This document shows positions 1 through 9,256 of a stretch of 64,000 nucleotides of DNA, in pieces. Position numbers and translations under genes: made by a program. Source of the stretch: Vibrio tapetis subsp. quintayensis (GTDB lineage: Bacteria; Pseudomonadota; Gammaproteobacteria; Enterobacterales; Vibrionaceae); NCBI RefSeq assembly GCF_030409945.1, contig NZ_JAUFQV010000035.1, positions 62,001 to 126,000 on the forward strand. The letters are read 5' to 3'. Position 1 is the first letter of the stretch, and each line of letters starts with the position of its first letter. The notes under the pieces are model-generated. The model ran no database searches. It was not told the DNA's origin and worked only from the letters and a program-made list of their open reading frames with translations.

Positions 1-3
1 TCG

Positions 4-771
4 TTATTTATTCATAAAACGGCGGATAATACGTAATACATCGTTAGGTTTTTCCGCATGGAGCCAATGGCCAGTGTTAGCGATTACGTGGGCTTTGACA
101 TTCTTGAATTGTCGAGCGACCGCTTGTTGATGTGCTTCGGTTAAGTAATCGGAATTGGCGCCTTTAATAAACAGGGTAGGGGCACTGATGGGCGTAACCT
201 CATTCCACCCTAAAATGTTGAGGTAGTTGGCTTTCAGGGAAGCCACGTTGAAACGCCATGAAATGAAATCGCCGACCTTTGCCATCGATTTACCTAAAAA
301 TTGACGCACACCTTCCATTTCAATATGTTGCCCTAATATCGTCATTGCTTCTGAGCGTGACTTAGGTTGTTGAGCAATGACGGCTTCTAAACCAGCTAAT
401 ACATTGTCATGTCGGCGCTCGTGGTAATGCACAGGTGCCATATCAAGGACAATCAGTTTATCTATTAGGTTTGGGATCATTGCCGCTAATGTCATGGCGA
501 CTTTACCGCCCATTGAATGTCCAATAAGTGTAACGTTATCGAGTTGGAGATCGGCAAGTAGATGTTTTACATCTTGAGCCATTAATTCATAGTTATGTTC
601 GTCACTTTGAAAAGAAAGTCCGTGATTGCGTAGGTCTAGACTTAACACTTGATGATCCGTGCTCAGATCGCGAGCTAATAACCCAAGGTTATCTAGGCTG
701 CCAAATAGACCATGGATCAGAACGATCGTATCGCCTTTACCTTGCAGTTTGTGATTCAGTAGTGCTGACAT
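4..771 (-). CDS. ybfF: YbfF-type alpha/beta hydrolase (esterase)
   Basis: A 255-residue cytoplasmic alpha/beta hydrolase of the YbfF acyl-CoA esterase type. An oxyanion HG motif lies near residues 20-21. The nucleophile elbow GHSMGG gives Ser86, and the catalytic His sits in TGHW near residue 235 close to the C-terminus. No signal peptide is present. I start at the ATG at 771 rather than an in-frame TTG 18 bases upstream, because family members begin directly before the first beta strand. It diverges from seqA across about 190 bp, the order known in Vibrio and enterobacteria (ybfF-seqA-pgm). The physiological substrate is not evident from sequence. Confidence 0.9.
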   Translation of the reverse strand: MSALLNHKLQGKGDTIVLIHGLFGSLDNLGLLARDLSTDHQVLSLDLRNHGLSFQSDEHNYELMAQDVKHLLADLQLDNVTLIGHSMGGKVAMTLAAMIPNLIDKLIVLDMAPVHYHERRHDNVLAGLEAVIAQQPKSRSEAMTILGQHIEMEGVRQFLGKSMAKVGDFISWRFNVASLKANYLNILGWNEVTPISAPTLFIKGANSDYLTEAHQQAVARQFKNVKAHVIANTGHWLHAEKPNDVLRIIRRFMNK

Positions 772-962
772 GAATTCGGTTCTCGACAAGTACTTTAATG
801 TGATTGGTCAATGTTGACGTTATGTTAAGGCATAGAGTAGCACGAACAAATTGCCCGTCTAAAGCCGTTTTAATCTCAATTAATAAATCCTCTATGAGCT
901 AGCATCTTTAAGTGGTTTGAGTATAATCTCCAAGAGTTTAAATATTGAGATTGTGGAAGCGA

Positions 963-1505
963 ATGAAAACAATTGAGGTTGATGAGGATCTATACCTTTA
1001 TATTGCGGGTCAAACACAACATATTGGTGAGAGTGCATCAGATATACTGCGCCGCCTTTTGAATGTTGATCAACAAGCAGCACTTGCCATTACTGGATCG
1101 GCATCCCCTAAAAAAGCAGGGATCGTCGTCAGTAAAGAAGCCGTAAAAGATCAAGTCGTCGACAGCGTAAAAGAAATGAGAACGCTGCTCATTTCAGATG
1201 AGCTTGCAAGCAAAGAGAAAGCGATTGACCGTTTCTTGCTTGTTTTGTCTACACTGTACAGATTGAATACCTCAAGTTTTGCTGAAGCGACTCAAGTCAA
1301 AGGCAGAACACGCGTTTACTTTGCAGACAATGAAGAAACATTGTTAGCGGGTGGTAAAACGACGAAACCTCGACAAATTCCACGTACACCTTTCTGGGTT
1401 ATCACCAATAATAACACCAACCGAAAACGGCAGATGGTCGACCAACTGATGGAGCGGATGGGATTCCAGAGTGATTTAATCGAAAAGGTGTGCAGTTCGA
1501 TTTAA
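963..1505 (+). CDS. seqA: SeqA, negative modulator of replication initiation
   Basis: SeqA binds hemimethylated GATC sites, sequesters oriC after firing and organises newly replicated DNA. The 180 residues match the family length (181 in E. coli). The N-terminal oligomerisation segment opens with MKTIEVDEDLY. A flexible linker follows, then the C-terminal DNA-binding domain with KGRTRVYFA and the Asn-rich FWVITNNNTNRKR segment that contacts methylated adenine. The start at 963 has a GGAAG ribosome site, and an in-frame codon 18 bases upstream gives a non-family extension. An intrinsic terminator follows, so pgm probably has its own promoter. Confidence 0.97.
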   Translation: MKTIEVDEDLYLYIAGQTQHIGESASDILRRLLNVDQQAALAITGSASPKKAGIVVSKEAVKDQVVDSVKEMRTLLISDELASKEKAIDRFLLVLSTLYRLNTSSFAEATQVKGRTRVYFADNEETLLAGGKTTKPRQIPRTPFWVITNNNTNRKRQMVDQLMERMGFQSDLIEKVCSSI

Positions 1506-1517
1506 TCTTCGCAGACA

Positions 1518-1560
1518 CAAAACCTCATAATGACAAGTTAGTCAGTATGAGGTTTTTTTG
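1518..1560 (+). terminator. Intrinsic terminator after seqA
   Basis: The arms aacctcat (1521-1528) and atgaggtt (1547-1554) pair, with an inner TGAC/GTCA helix, and are followed by a run of T. Confidence 0.85.
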
Positions 1561-1641
1561 TATTCAGACCGGTAAGAATATTATAACGACTTATTAGTTT
1601 GGCTTCAGTTTGCAAAAAAACTATAAAATAAGGAAATACTT

Positions 1642-3288
1642 ATGGCTATTCATCCTCGTGCGGGGCAAAAAGCTCAGCAAGAAGATTTACACAACATTCC
1701 GGCGCTTGTTGCTAACTACTTTATTTTAAAACCAGATGCAAAAAATGCAGACCATAAAGTTCAATTTGGTACCTCTGGTCACCGTGGTACGGCCGACAAG
1801 CATTCATTTAATGAAGATCATATCCTAGCGATTGCTCAAGCCGTTGCGGAAGTTCGTGCTGAGAAGGGTACCAAAGGCCCGTTATTTTTAGGCAAAGACA
1901 CTCATGCTTTGTCTGAGCCGGCGTTCACCAGCACAATCGAAGTACTGATTGCTAATGGCGTTCAAGTCATTATTCAGCAAGATAATGGCTTTACACCGAC
2001 CCCTGGGATTTCACACGCGATTTTGACTCATAACTTGAACAATGAGCTAAAAGCGGACGGGATTGTTATTACTCCGTCTCATAATCCGCCTCAAGATGGT
2101 GGTATCAAATACAACCCAACTCACGGTGGTCCTGCTGAAGCTGAACTGACTCAGGCGATTGAAGACCGTGCGAATGTATTGATTGCCGAGGGTTTACAAG
2201 GTGTGAAACGCACACCGATTACACTGGCGAAACAATCTGAGCTACTGATAGATGTTGATTTAGTTAAACCTTACATTGATGACTTATCAAATGTTGTTGA
2301 TATCGAGGCGATCCAGAAAGCGGGCCTTAAATTAGGCGTCGATCCATTAGGTGGCAGTGGCATTGATTACTGGCGTCAGATTGGTCAAACATACAATCTT
2401 GATCTAACACTGGTTAGTGAAGCCATTGATCCGTCTTTCCAGTTTATGTCATTGGATAAAGATGGCGCGATCCGAATGGATTGTTCATCACCGTATGCAA
2501 TGGCGGGTTTGTTGGCATTAAAAGATGATTACGACTTAGCGTTTGGTAACGACCCAGATTACGATCGTCATGGCATCGTGACACCAAAAGGTCTGATGAA
2601 CCCAAATCACTTCTTAGCAGTGTGCATCGATTACTTGTACCGTAACCGCGAAGGTTGGGGTAAAGACGTGGCGGTTGGTAAAACGTTGGTGTCTAGTGCT
2701 CTTATTGACCGCGTTGTTGCTGATCTGGGGCGTGAGTTGTGCGAAGTGCCTGTTGGTTTTAAATGGTTTGTTGATGGCTTGTATGAAGGCTCGTTTGGTT
2801 TCGGTGGTGAAGAAAGTGCTGGTGCATCATTCCTTCGTAAAGACGGAACGCCTTGGTCTACGGACAAAGATGGCATCCTCTTATGCCTATTAGCTGCTGA
2901 AATTACCGCAGTAACGGGCAAGAACCCTCAACAGTACTACGAAGAGCTTGCAGCAAAACACGGTGAATCGGAATACAACCGCATTCAAGCGGTTGCGAAC
3001 ACTGAGCAGAAAAACATCTTGAAGAAACTGTCTCCGGACATGGTGTCAGCAGAAATGCTTGCAGGTGAAGTAATCACCGCTCGTCTGACTCATGCTCCTG
3101 GTAATGGTGCGGCGATTGGTGGCCTTAAAGTCACGACGGAAAACGGCTGGTTTGCAGCGCGCCCATCAGGTACTGAAGATGTGTATAAAATCTACTGTGA
3201 GAGCTTTAAAGGCAAAGAACACCTGAAAGCGATTGAAAAAGAAGCACAAGAAATTGTAAATCAAGTGTTTAAGCAGGCTGGATTATAA
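1642..3288 (+). CDS. pgm: Phosphoglucomutase (alpha-D-glucose)
   Basis: Interconverts glucose 1-phosphate and glucose 6-phosphate in the cytoplasm, linking glycolysis with glycogen and UDP-glucose synthesis. At 548 residues it has the normal length of bacterial Pgm. It shows the phosphoserine loop TPSHNP with Ser146, the magnesium loop GNDPDYDRHG (Asp304, 306, 308), the sugar-binding GEESAG loop and the C-terminal phosphate-binding RPSGTED. A ribosome site AAGGAAAT precedes the ATG. It follows seqA, as in other gamma-proteobacteria, but lies behind its terminator. Confidence 0.97.
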   Translation: MAIHPRAGQKAQQEDLHNIPALVANYFILKPDAKNADHKVQFGTSGHRGTADKHSFNEDHILAIAQAVAEVRAEKGTKGPLFLGKDTHALSEPAFTSTIEVLIANGVQVIIQQDNGFTPTPGISHAILTHNLNNELKADGIVITPSHNPPQDGGIKYNPTHGGPAEAELTQAIEDRANVLIAEGLQGVKRTPITLAKQSELLIDVDLVKPYIDDLSNVVDIEAIQKAGLKLGVDPLGGSGIDYWRQIGQTYNLDLTLVSEAIDPSFQFMSLDKDGAIRMDCSSPYAMAGLLALKDDYDLAFGNDPDYDRHGIVTPKGLMNPNHFLAVCIDYLYRNREGWGKDVAVGKTLVSSALIDRVVADLGRELCEVPVGFKWFVDGLYEGSFGFGGEESAGASFLRKDGTPWSTDKDGILLCLLAAEITAVTGKNPQQYYEELAAKHGESEYNRIQAVANTEQKNILKKLSPDMVSAEMLAGEVITARLTHAPGNGAAIGGLKVTTENGWFAARPSGTEDVYKIYCESFKGKEHLKAIEKEAQEIVNQVFKQAGL

Positions 3289-3314
3289 TTTAGCCTCTGC
3301 TGGATTCATTGATA

Positions 3315-3346
3315 TAAAGGTGACCAATGAGGTCACCTTTTTTATT
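3315..3346 (+). terminator. Intrinsic terminator after pgm
   Basis: Perfect 9-bp stem aaggtgacc/ggtcacctt (3317-3325 with 3331-3339), loop AATGA, then a T run. Confidence 0.9.
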
Positions 3347-3366
3347 TGTGCGACTTTCATCATCGA

Positions 3367-4128
3367 CTAATCTCGAACGTTATTTGGCCAATCATCAGGC
3401 ACAATAAACCAGAACTCGTGGTTGGCGGTTTGTGCGTAGGTCACTCGCTTTTCGGAAAGTGAGGGGATTGGATCTGTGTAATCCTGAGTTCCTGTGGTCC
3501 ATTGTATTTTCGTGAGCGGATAGAGTGCCGACTCAATAAGATGTCGTTGGGAATAAAAGCACCAAAACCCGTCAATGGACACTGGATTTATCTCATAACC
3601 TAGGCAGTGCGAGGGGGCGGACTCCGGCGTAAATGGGTTGATATGTAATCGGCCTTGCATGAGCAGTTTAGGCTCAATATTTTTCCAGTTTGGATACCGT
3701 TCAATAAATGGCTGACTCGTCGACATTTTCAGTTGATGATTCAACATTCTATCTAACTTTATATCGAGGCGATCTGCTGCGTTAGGTCCAAACCACTTGG
3801 ATTCGTGCAGCAGGTAAAATTTCACCGCTACCTCCCAATGTTCCAATTGTGAACGCTGTAAGTTGTTAATGATAAAATCGATCGCACCGATCGTGCGTTT
3901 TTGATCAAATAACTGGATCTCTTCCGCTTTAATTTGATAAACGGTGGATAGGTTAAATAATTGGGTACAGACATCTTGGTAGACAAAGCCGAGGCGAGAA
4001 TGTGGTAGGTAAGAGGGGAGTTCATCAATTGTTAGATCTGAAAAGGGTGAATCGCCTACCACGGGTGCCTTTTCCTTCAGTATTGAAGGGCGGGTTTGTA
4101 CCCACCGCACCAGATTGTCTCTCTCCAT
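3367..4128 (-). CDS. DUF1853 family protein
   Basis: A 253-residue protein I recognise as DUF1853, a family of unknown function in gamma-proteobacteria. It has no signal peptide or membrane segment. It is rich in aromatic residues in patches such as KFYLLHESKWFGPNAADRLDIK and, near the C-terminus, HEFWFIVPDDWP; the Asp/Arg-rich middle resembles a nuclease-like core, but I cannot assign catalysis. I prefer the ATG at 4128, preceded by AAGGGAAGA, over an upstream start adding nine residues. It is transcribed toward pgm and diverges from the Nif3-like gene, with 81 bp between them. Family call good, function unknown. Confidence 0.75.
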   Translation of the reverse strand: MERDNLVRWVQTRPSILKEKAPVVGDSPFSDLTIDELPSYLPHSRLGFVYQDVCTQLFNLSTVYQIKAEEIQLFDQKRTIGAIDFIINNLQRSQLEHWEVAVKFYLLHESKWFGPNAADRLDIKLDRMLNHQLKMSTSQPFIERYPNWKNIEPKLLMQGRLHINPFTPESAPSHCLGYEINPVSIDGFWCFYSQRHLIESALYPLTKIQWTTGTQDYTDPIPSLSEKRVTYAQTANHEFWFIVPDDWPNNVRD

Positions 4129-4209
4129 CGTAATCTTCCCTTTAATTTTCGACAATTTAGCATGGAATTGTTATAAATAATCCATTAGCACACGTTACTG
4201 GATTGAACC

Positions 4210-4968
4210 ATGAATAACCTACAACTAGAAGCTTTGTTGAACCAAAAACTCACGCCTCATGCAATTAAAGACTATTGCCCTAATGGCTTGCAAGTTGAGG
4301 GTGGCACCGAAGTTAAACGAATTGTTACCGGTGTTACGGCCTCTCAAGCTCTGATTGAAAAAGCGATTGAATTAAATGCGGACGCACTGCTGGTTCACCA
4401 TGGTTTTTTTTGGAAAGGTGAAACCGAAGCTATTCGTGGCATGAAAGGGCGTCGGATTCGAAGCCTAATTAAAAATGATATCAACCTATATGGTTACCAT
4501 TTGCCGCTCGATATTCATCCAGAGTTAGGTAATAACGCCCAGCTAGCGAAGCAATTGAACATTGAAATCGAAGGTGGTTTGGAAAGTCATGAGCAATCCG
4601 TTGCCCTATTTGGCTCATTTGATGCGCCTGTAAGTGCTTTAGAGCTGTCTAAACGAATTTCTGATGCCTATGACAGAGAACCTTTACATATCGCTCCTGA
4701 TGTATCAGAGAAGCTAATCAAGACGGTTGGATGGTGTACTGGTGGCGGTCAAGATTACATTGATCTCGCCGCAAAGCATGGATTAGATGCGTTTATTTCA
4801 GGCGAAATCTCAGAGCGCACTACGTATTCGGCCCGCGAGCAAGGCATTCACTACTTCTCGGCCGGTCATCATGCAACCGAGCGAGATGGGGTGAAAGCAT
4901 TAGGGGAGTGGTTGGCAAACGAGCACGGTTTAGAAGTGACGTTTGTGGATATTAATAACCCGGTCTAG
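4210..4968 (+). CDS. ybgI: Nif3-like dinuclear metal centre protein (YbgI family)
   Basis: A 252-residue member of the Nif3/YbgI family, which forms toroidal hexamers with a di-metal site. The metal ligands are visible as LLVHHGFFW, GYHLPLDIHPE and the C-terminal FSAGHHATERDG, with GWCTGGGQD and SGEISER between them. Related proteins have been linked to GTP cyclohydrolase-like or ring-opening chemistry, but the true reaction is unsettled. No export signal. It stands alone, convergent with gltA across a shared terminator. Confidence 0.9.
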   Translation: MNNLQLEALLNQKLTPHAIKDYCPNGLQVEGGTEVKRIVTGVTASQALIEKAIELNADALLVHHGFFWKGETEAIRGMKGRRIRSLIKNDINLYGYHLPLDIHPELGNNAQLAKQLNIEIEGGLESHEQSVALFGSFDAPVSALELSKRISDAYDREPLHIAPDVSEKLIKTVGWCTGGGQDYIDLAAKHGLDAFISGEISERTTYSAREQGIHYFSAGHHATERDGVKALGEWLANEHGLEVTFVDINNPV

Positions 4969-4992
4969 GCCTAGGGCTTAAACGTTCTAAAA

Positions 4993-5027
4993 GAAAAACC
5001 GATGCACTGAGCATCGGTTTATTATTT
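4993..5027. terminator. Bidirectional terminator between the Nif3 gene and gltA
   Basis: A 10-bp stem aaaccgatgc/gcatcggttt (4996-5005 with 5011-5020). An A run lies on one side and a T-rich run on the other, so it can serve both convergent genes. Confidence 0.8.
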
Positions 5028-5062
5028 AGTTTTTATATTCTAAAACGGTCACATTCAAAACA

Positions 5063-6352
5063 CTATTCACGCTCGTGAAGTGCCTTAAAGTCACGCATTT
5101 TAGCACCTTTGTACAACTGACGTGGACGACCGATACGGTTGTCTGGATCAGAGTGCATTTCGTTCCAGTGTGCAATCCAACCGATAGTACGAGACATCGC
5201 GAAGATTACGGTGAACATTGAAACTGGGATACCAATCGCTTTCAAGATGATGCCAGAGTAGAAATCGACGTTCGGGTAAAGTTTCTTCTCAACAAAATAC
5301 TCATCAGAAAGTGCGATGCGTTCAAGCTCCATTGCAACATCAAGCAGTGGATCTTGTATGTTCAATTCTTTAAGAACTTCATGACATGCTTCACGCATTA
5401 CGGTTGCACGTGGATCGTAGTTCTTATAAACGCGGTGACCAAAGCCCATTAAGCGGAATGGGTCATCTTTGTCTTTTGCTTTCGCAACGTATTCTTCGAT
5501 GTTATCAACAGAGCCGATTTCTTCAAGCATACGTAAACACGCTTCGTTAGCACCGCCGTGAGCAGGGCCCCAAAGAGAAGCGATACCAGCAGCAATACAA
5601 GCAAATGGGTTAGCACCAGACGAGCCCGCCAAACGAACCGTAGAGGTTGATGCGTTTTGTTCGTGATCTGCGTGAAGGGTGAAAATCTTGTCCATTGCAC
5701 GAGCAACAACTGGGTTTACTGTGTATTCCTCACATGGGTTCGCAAACATCATGTGAAGGAAGTTTTCAGCGTAGCTCAATTCGTTACGCGGGTAGATAAA
5801 CGGTTGACCGATGGAGTACTTGTAACACATCGCAGCCAATGTAGGCATTTTTGACAATAAGCGATATGCAGCAATCTCTCGGTGAGAATCGTTGTTGATG
5901 TCTAGAGAATCGTGGTAGAACGCTGCTAACGCGCCTACAACCCCACACATGATAGCCATCGGGTGCGCATCACGACGGAAGCCATGGAAGAAGCTGGCAA
6001 TCTGTTCGTGAACCATTGTGTGGCGAGTTACGATCTCTTTAAATTCTTGATATTGCTGACGATCTGGTGCTTCGCCATTCAATAGGATATAACAAACTTC
6101 TAAGTAATCGGCATTGTTGGCAAGCTGATCAATTGGGTAACCACGGTGAAGCAGTACGCCTTTTGCACCATCAATATAAGTGATTTGAGACTCACAAGAT
6201 GCAGTGGCAAGAAAACCAGGGTCAAATGTAAAGTAACCGTTGGAACCCAATTTACGAACATCAATTACTTCAGGGCCCAGTGTACCGTCCATTATTGGCA
6301 ATTCGATTGGGGCTAAACCTTCTATATGAAGGGTCGCTTTCTTATCCGCCAT
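5063..6352 (-). CDS. gltA: Citrate synthase (type II)
   Basis: Condenses oxaloacetate with acetyl-CoA to citrate, the entry step of the TCA cycle. The 429 residues match the NADH-regulated hexameric type of gram-negative bacteria (427 in E. coli). The catalytic His residues are in LWGPAHGG and GFGHRVYK and the catalytic Asp in VDFYSG. The N-terminal extension before the catalytic core, typical of the allosteric type, is present. The ribosome site AGGAGAG precedes the ATG. It diverges from sdhC across 394 bp, the classical gltA-sdh arrangement. Confidence 0.98.
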   Translation of the reverse strand: MADKKATLHIEGLAPIELPIMDGTLGPEVIDVRKLGSNGYFTFDPGFLATASCESQITYIDGAKGVLLHRGYPIDQLANNADYLEVCYILLNGEAPDRQQYQEFKEIVTRHTMVHEQIASFFHGFRRDAHPMAIMCGVVGALAAFYHDSLDINNDSHREIAAYRLLSKMPTLAAMCYKYSIGQPFIYPRNELSYAENFLHMMFANPCEEYTVNPVVARAMDKIFTLHADHEQNASTSTVRLAGSSGANPFACIAAGIASLWGPAHGGANEACLRMLEEIGSVDNIEEYVAKAKDKDDPFRLMGFGHRVYKNYDPRATVMREACHEVLKELNIQDPLLDVAMELERIALSDEYFVEKKLYPNVDFYSGIILKAIGIPVSMFTVIFAMSRTIGWIAHWNEMHSDPDNRIGRPRQLYKGAKMRDFKALHERE

Positions 6353-6746
6353 AACACTCTCCTTTGTTTATTATTAATCCGTCCAGGATATTTTGTGTGT
6401 CAAATTTGTACTCAGAAACACAACTAAAGTCAATTATTCTGCTCTTTTGTGTGCACTTGTTTGAATTTTTCATAGGAAAAAAGTTAAAAATCTGTTCTAT
6501 GTGGCATAATTTGTTACATCGTTTGTATTAATATGTTACCACCCGTATAGTTACATTGAAAATTTTGCTTAAATCCTTATAAATTCTAGGCTAAAAAGAA
6601 ATGTAAGGAAAAACCCAAACATCAAATTTAACATTTTATTTACATTAAACTCGGCGTATATCGCGGTTAAACGTTAATTAAATGTTAATAATTGTCGGTT
6701 TGGGAGCAAATTTGGCCTATAACAATAAATGCTTCAAAGGAGCTGA
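6353..6746. promoter_or_regulatory. gltA/sdhC divergent control region
   Basis: This 394-bp AT-rich gap must contain the promoters of gltA and of the sdh-suc genes. I see no ORF or convincing structured RNA. Near the sdhC side there are closely spaced GTTAA repeats (see separate entry). The sdhC ribosome site AAAGGAGCT lies just before the end. Confidence 0.7.
6665..6694 (+). promoter_or_regulatory. Candidate ArcA-binding region upstream of sdhC
   Basis: Three TTAA-containing elements (GGTTAAAC, CGTTAATTA, ATGTTAATA) occur in about 30 bases, close to the known ArcA box core GTTAATTA. ArcA repression of sdh in low oxygen is established in E. coli; its use here is inference. Confidence 0.45.
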
Positions 6747-7139
6747 GTGAGCAAGCCCGTGAAAGATAGAAAGTCAAGACCTGTTAATTTAGATTTACAG
6801 ACCGTTCACTTTCCTATTACTGCTATTGCATCAATCCTGCATCGAGTTGCTGGAGTGATCACGTTTGTAGCGATAGGAATTTTGCTATGGTTGTTATCCA
6901 TATCGCTGTCGTCCCCCCTTGGTTTTAAACAAGCTTATGATTTAGTCGATGGTTTTTTTGTCACCTTTATTTTATGGGGCATTCTAACTGCATTGGCATA
7001 TCACATTGTTGGTGGCCTGCGCCATCTCGCAATGGACCTTGGTTATTTTGAAGAACTTGAATCAGGAGCGATGAGCGCGAAAGTATCGTTTATCATTACT
7101 GGCGTATTGTCTCTTCTTGCGGGGATACTAGTATGGTAA
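6747..7139 (+). CDS. sdhC: Succinate dehydrogenase cytochrome b556 subunit
   Basis: One of two membrane anchors of complex II, binding haem b and ubiquinone. It has 130 residues with three hydrophobic helices. The family motifs are ILHRVAGV near residue 31 and AYHIVGGLRHLAMD, whose His is the expected haem ligand. It starts at GTG (6747) after a strong AAAGGAGCT site. Its stop overlaps the sdhD start, so translation is probably coupled. First gene of the sdhCDAB-sucAB(CD) run. Confidence 0.95.
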   Translation: MSKPVKDRKSRPVNLDLQTVHFPITAIASILHRVAGVITFVAIGILLWLLSISLSSPLGFKQAYDLVDGFFVTFILWGILTALAYHIVGGLRHLAMDLGYFEELESGAMSAKVSFIITGVLSLLAGILVW

Positions 7140-7477
7140 AAAACATTTCATCCTTCGGACGTAATGGCGTACACGACTTCCTACTTATTCGTGCGAGTGC
7201 CATCGTTCTTACGCTCTATACCTTTTATATTGTGGGCTTCTGTGCCTTTAACGATATTACCTACCATTCTTGGACAGCCTTTTTCTCAGGCACGTTTACC
7301 AAGGTGTTTACTATGGTTTCTCTCGTGTGTGTGTTAATTCATGCATGGATTGGACTGTGGCAGGTACTGACTGACTACATTAAACCTGCGGCTCTCCGCG
7401 GTGGATTGCAGTTGGCCATCGTCGTTGTATTGTTTGGCTACTTTTTCTCTGGCCTATTTGTATTGTGGGGTGCGTAA
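7133..7477 (+). CDS. sdhD: Succinate dehydrogenase membrane anchor subunit
   Basis: The second complex II anchor: 114 residues with three transmembrane helices. It shares the quinone site and haem pocket with SdhC; HAWIGLWQVLTDY in helix II is the diagnostic segment. The ATG overlaps the end of sdhC, and the stop is followed at once by the sdhA GTG. Confidence 0.95.
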   Translation: MVKNISSFGRNGVHDFLLIRASAIVLTLYTFYIVGFCAFNDITYHSWTAFFSGTFTKVFTMVSLVCVLIHAWIGLWQVLTDYIKPAALRGGLQLAIVVVLFGYFFSGLFVLWGA

Positions 7478-9244
7478 GTGACTATTCCTGTTCGTGAATT
7501 CGATGCCGTGGTAATCGGCGCTGGTGGTGCTGGAATGCGCGCCGCCCTTCAAATTTCTGAGCAAGGCCTTAGCTGTGCCTTGTTATCTAAAGTGTTTCCA
7601 ACTCGTTCTCATACTGTGTCTGCACAAGGGGGCATCACTGTTGCTCTAGGCAATGCGCATGAAGATCACTGGGAACAACACATGTACGATACCGTAAAAG
7701 GTTCCGATTATATTGGTGACCAAGATGCAATCGAATACATGTGTAAAAATGGACCTGAGTCGGTTATCGAACTTGAAAAAATGGGCTTACCATTTTCTCG
7801 ATTTGATGATGGTTCTATCTACCAACGTCCATTCGGTGGCCAATCTAAGAACTTTGGTGGTGAACAAGCAGCACGTACTGCAGCAGCAGCCGACCGTACC
7901 GGCCACGCTTTGTTACACACTTTGTACCAACAGAACATCAAACATAAAACGACCATTTTCTCAGAGTGGTACGCCCTTGATTTAGTCAAAAATGAAGACG
8001 GCGCAATTCTGGGTACGACGGCGCTATGTATGGAAACTGGTGAGGTTTGTTACTTCAAATCTAAAGCAACCATTCTAGCAACAGGCGGTGCCGGTCGAAT
8101 TTACGCTTCTACCACGAATGCGCACATCAATACTGGTGATGGTGTTGGTATGGCAATCCGTGCTGGCGTACCAATGCAAGATATCGAAATGTGGCAATTC
8201 CACCCGACAGGCATTGCTGGTGCGGGCGTATTGGTCACCGAAGGTTGTCGTGGTGAAGGTGGTTACCTACTGAACAAAGACGGCGAACGCTTTATGGAGC
8301 GTTATGCTCCAAACGCAAAAGATCTTGCAGGCCGTGATGTTGTAGCGCGTTCTATGATGATTGAAATTCGTGAAGGACGCGGCTGTGATGGACCTTGGGG
8401 CCCGCACATTAAACTTAAGCTCGATCATCTAGGCAAAGAGGTACTTGAATCTCGCTTACCTGGCGTATGTGAACTATCTCGTACGTTTGCGCACGTTGAT
8501 CCAGTGAAAGAGCCGATTCCTGTTATCCCTACTTGTCACTACATGATGGGCGGCGTTCCAACGCAAGTTTCTGGTCAAGCGATCAAGCAAGACAGCCAAG
8601 GCAACGATGTAGAGGTTCATGGCTTATACGCGTGTGGCGAAATCGCTTCGGTTTCTGTGCATGGTGCTAACCGACTTGGTGGTAACTCACTGTTGGATCT
8701 CGTGGTATTTGGCCGTGCAACCGGTTTGCATCTTGGCGAAACGCTTAAGGCTCAGTCGGAAGCGAAACCTGCAACTGAAGAAGATATTCAAGCTTCTTTG
8801 GCTCGTTACAATCGCTGGGAAGACAGCACCGGTGGTGAAGACCCTGTGCAAATTCGTAAAGACTTGCAGCAATGCATGCAAAACAACTTCTCGGTATTCC
8901 GCGAAGGTGAAGCAATGGCAAAAGGTTTGGAAGAACTTAAAGTCATTCGAGATCGCTTGAAGAATGCTCATCTAGCTGACAAGTCGACTGAGTTTAATAC
9001 TCAGCGTATTGAGTGTTTAGAGCTAGAGAATTTGATGGAAACGGCTTATGCAACGGCAGTAGCGGCTAACTTTAGAACCGAAAGCCGTGGTGCTCACGCA
9101 CGTTTCGATTTCCCAGACCGTGATGATAGCACTTGGTTGTGTCATTCAGTTTACGATCCAGAGACAGAAACCATGTCTAAGCGTGACGTAAATATGGAAC
9201 CAATCCATCGTGATGCATTTCCGCCTAAAGCACGTGTCTACTAA
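7478..9244 (+). CDS. sdhA: Succinate dehydrogenase flavoprotein subunit
   Basis: Oxidises succinate to fumarate at a covalently bound FAD on the cytoplasmic face. It has 588 residues, equal to E. coli SdhA. The N-terminal Rossmann motif is VIGAGGAGMRAA. His45 in RSHTVSAQGG is the flavin attachment residue. Substrate-binding stretches include QFHPTGIAG and the HGANRLGGNSLLD segment. It starts with GTG directly after the sdhD stop (no gap), implying translational coupling. Confidence 0.98.
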   Translation: MTIPVREFDAVVIGAGGAGMRAALQISEQGLSCALLSKVFPTRSHTVSAQGGITVALGNAHEDHWEQHMYDTVKGSDYIGDQDAIEYMCKNGPESVIELEKMGLPFSRFDDGSIYQRPFGGQSKNFGGEQAARTAAAADRTGHALLHTLYQQNIKHKTTIFSEWYALDLVKNEDGAILGTTALCMETGEVCYFKSKATILATGGAGRIYASTTNAHINTGDGVGMAIRAGVPMQDIEMWQFHPTGIAGAGVLVTEGCRGEGGYLLNKDGERFMERYAPNAKDLAGRDVVARSMMIEIREGRGCDGPWGPHIKLKLDHLGKEVLESRLPGVCELSRTFAHVDPVKEPIPVIPTCHYMMGGVPTQVSGQAIKQDSQGNDVEVHGLYACGEIASVSVHGANRLGGNSLLDLVVFGRATGLHLGETLKAQSEAKPATEEDIQASLARYNRWEDSTGGEDPVQIRKDLQQCMQNNFSVFREGEAMAKGLEELKVIRDRLKNAHLADKSTEFNTQRIECLELENLMETAYATAVAANFRTESRGAHARFDFPDRDDSTWLCHSVYDPETETMSKRDVNMEPIHRDAFPPKARVY

Positions 9245-9256
9245 GGGAGCAATATT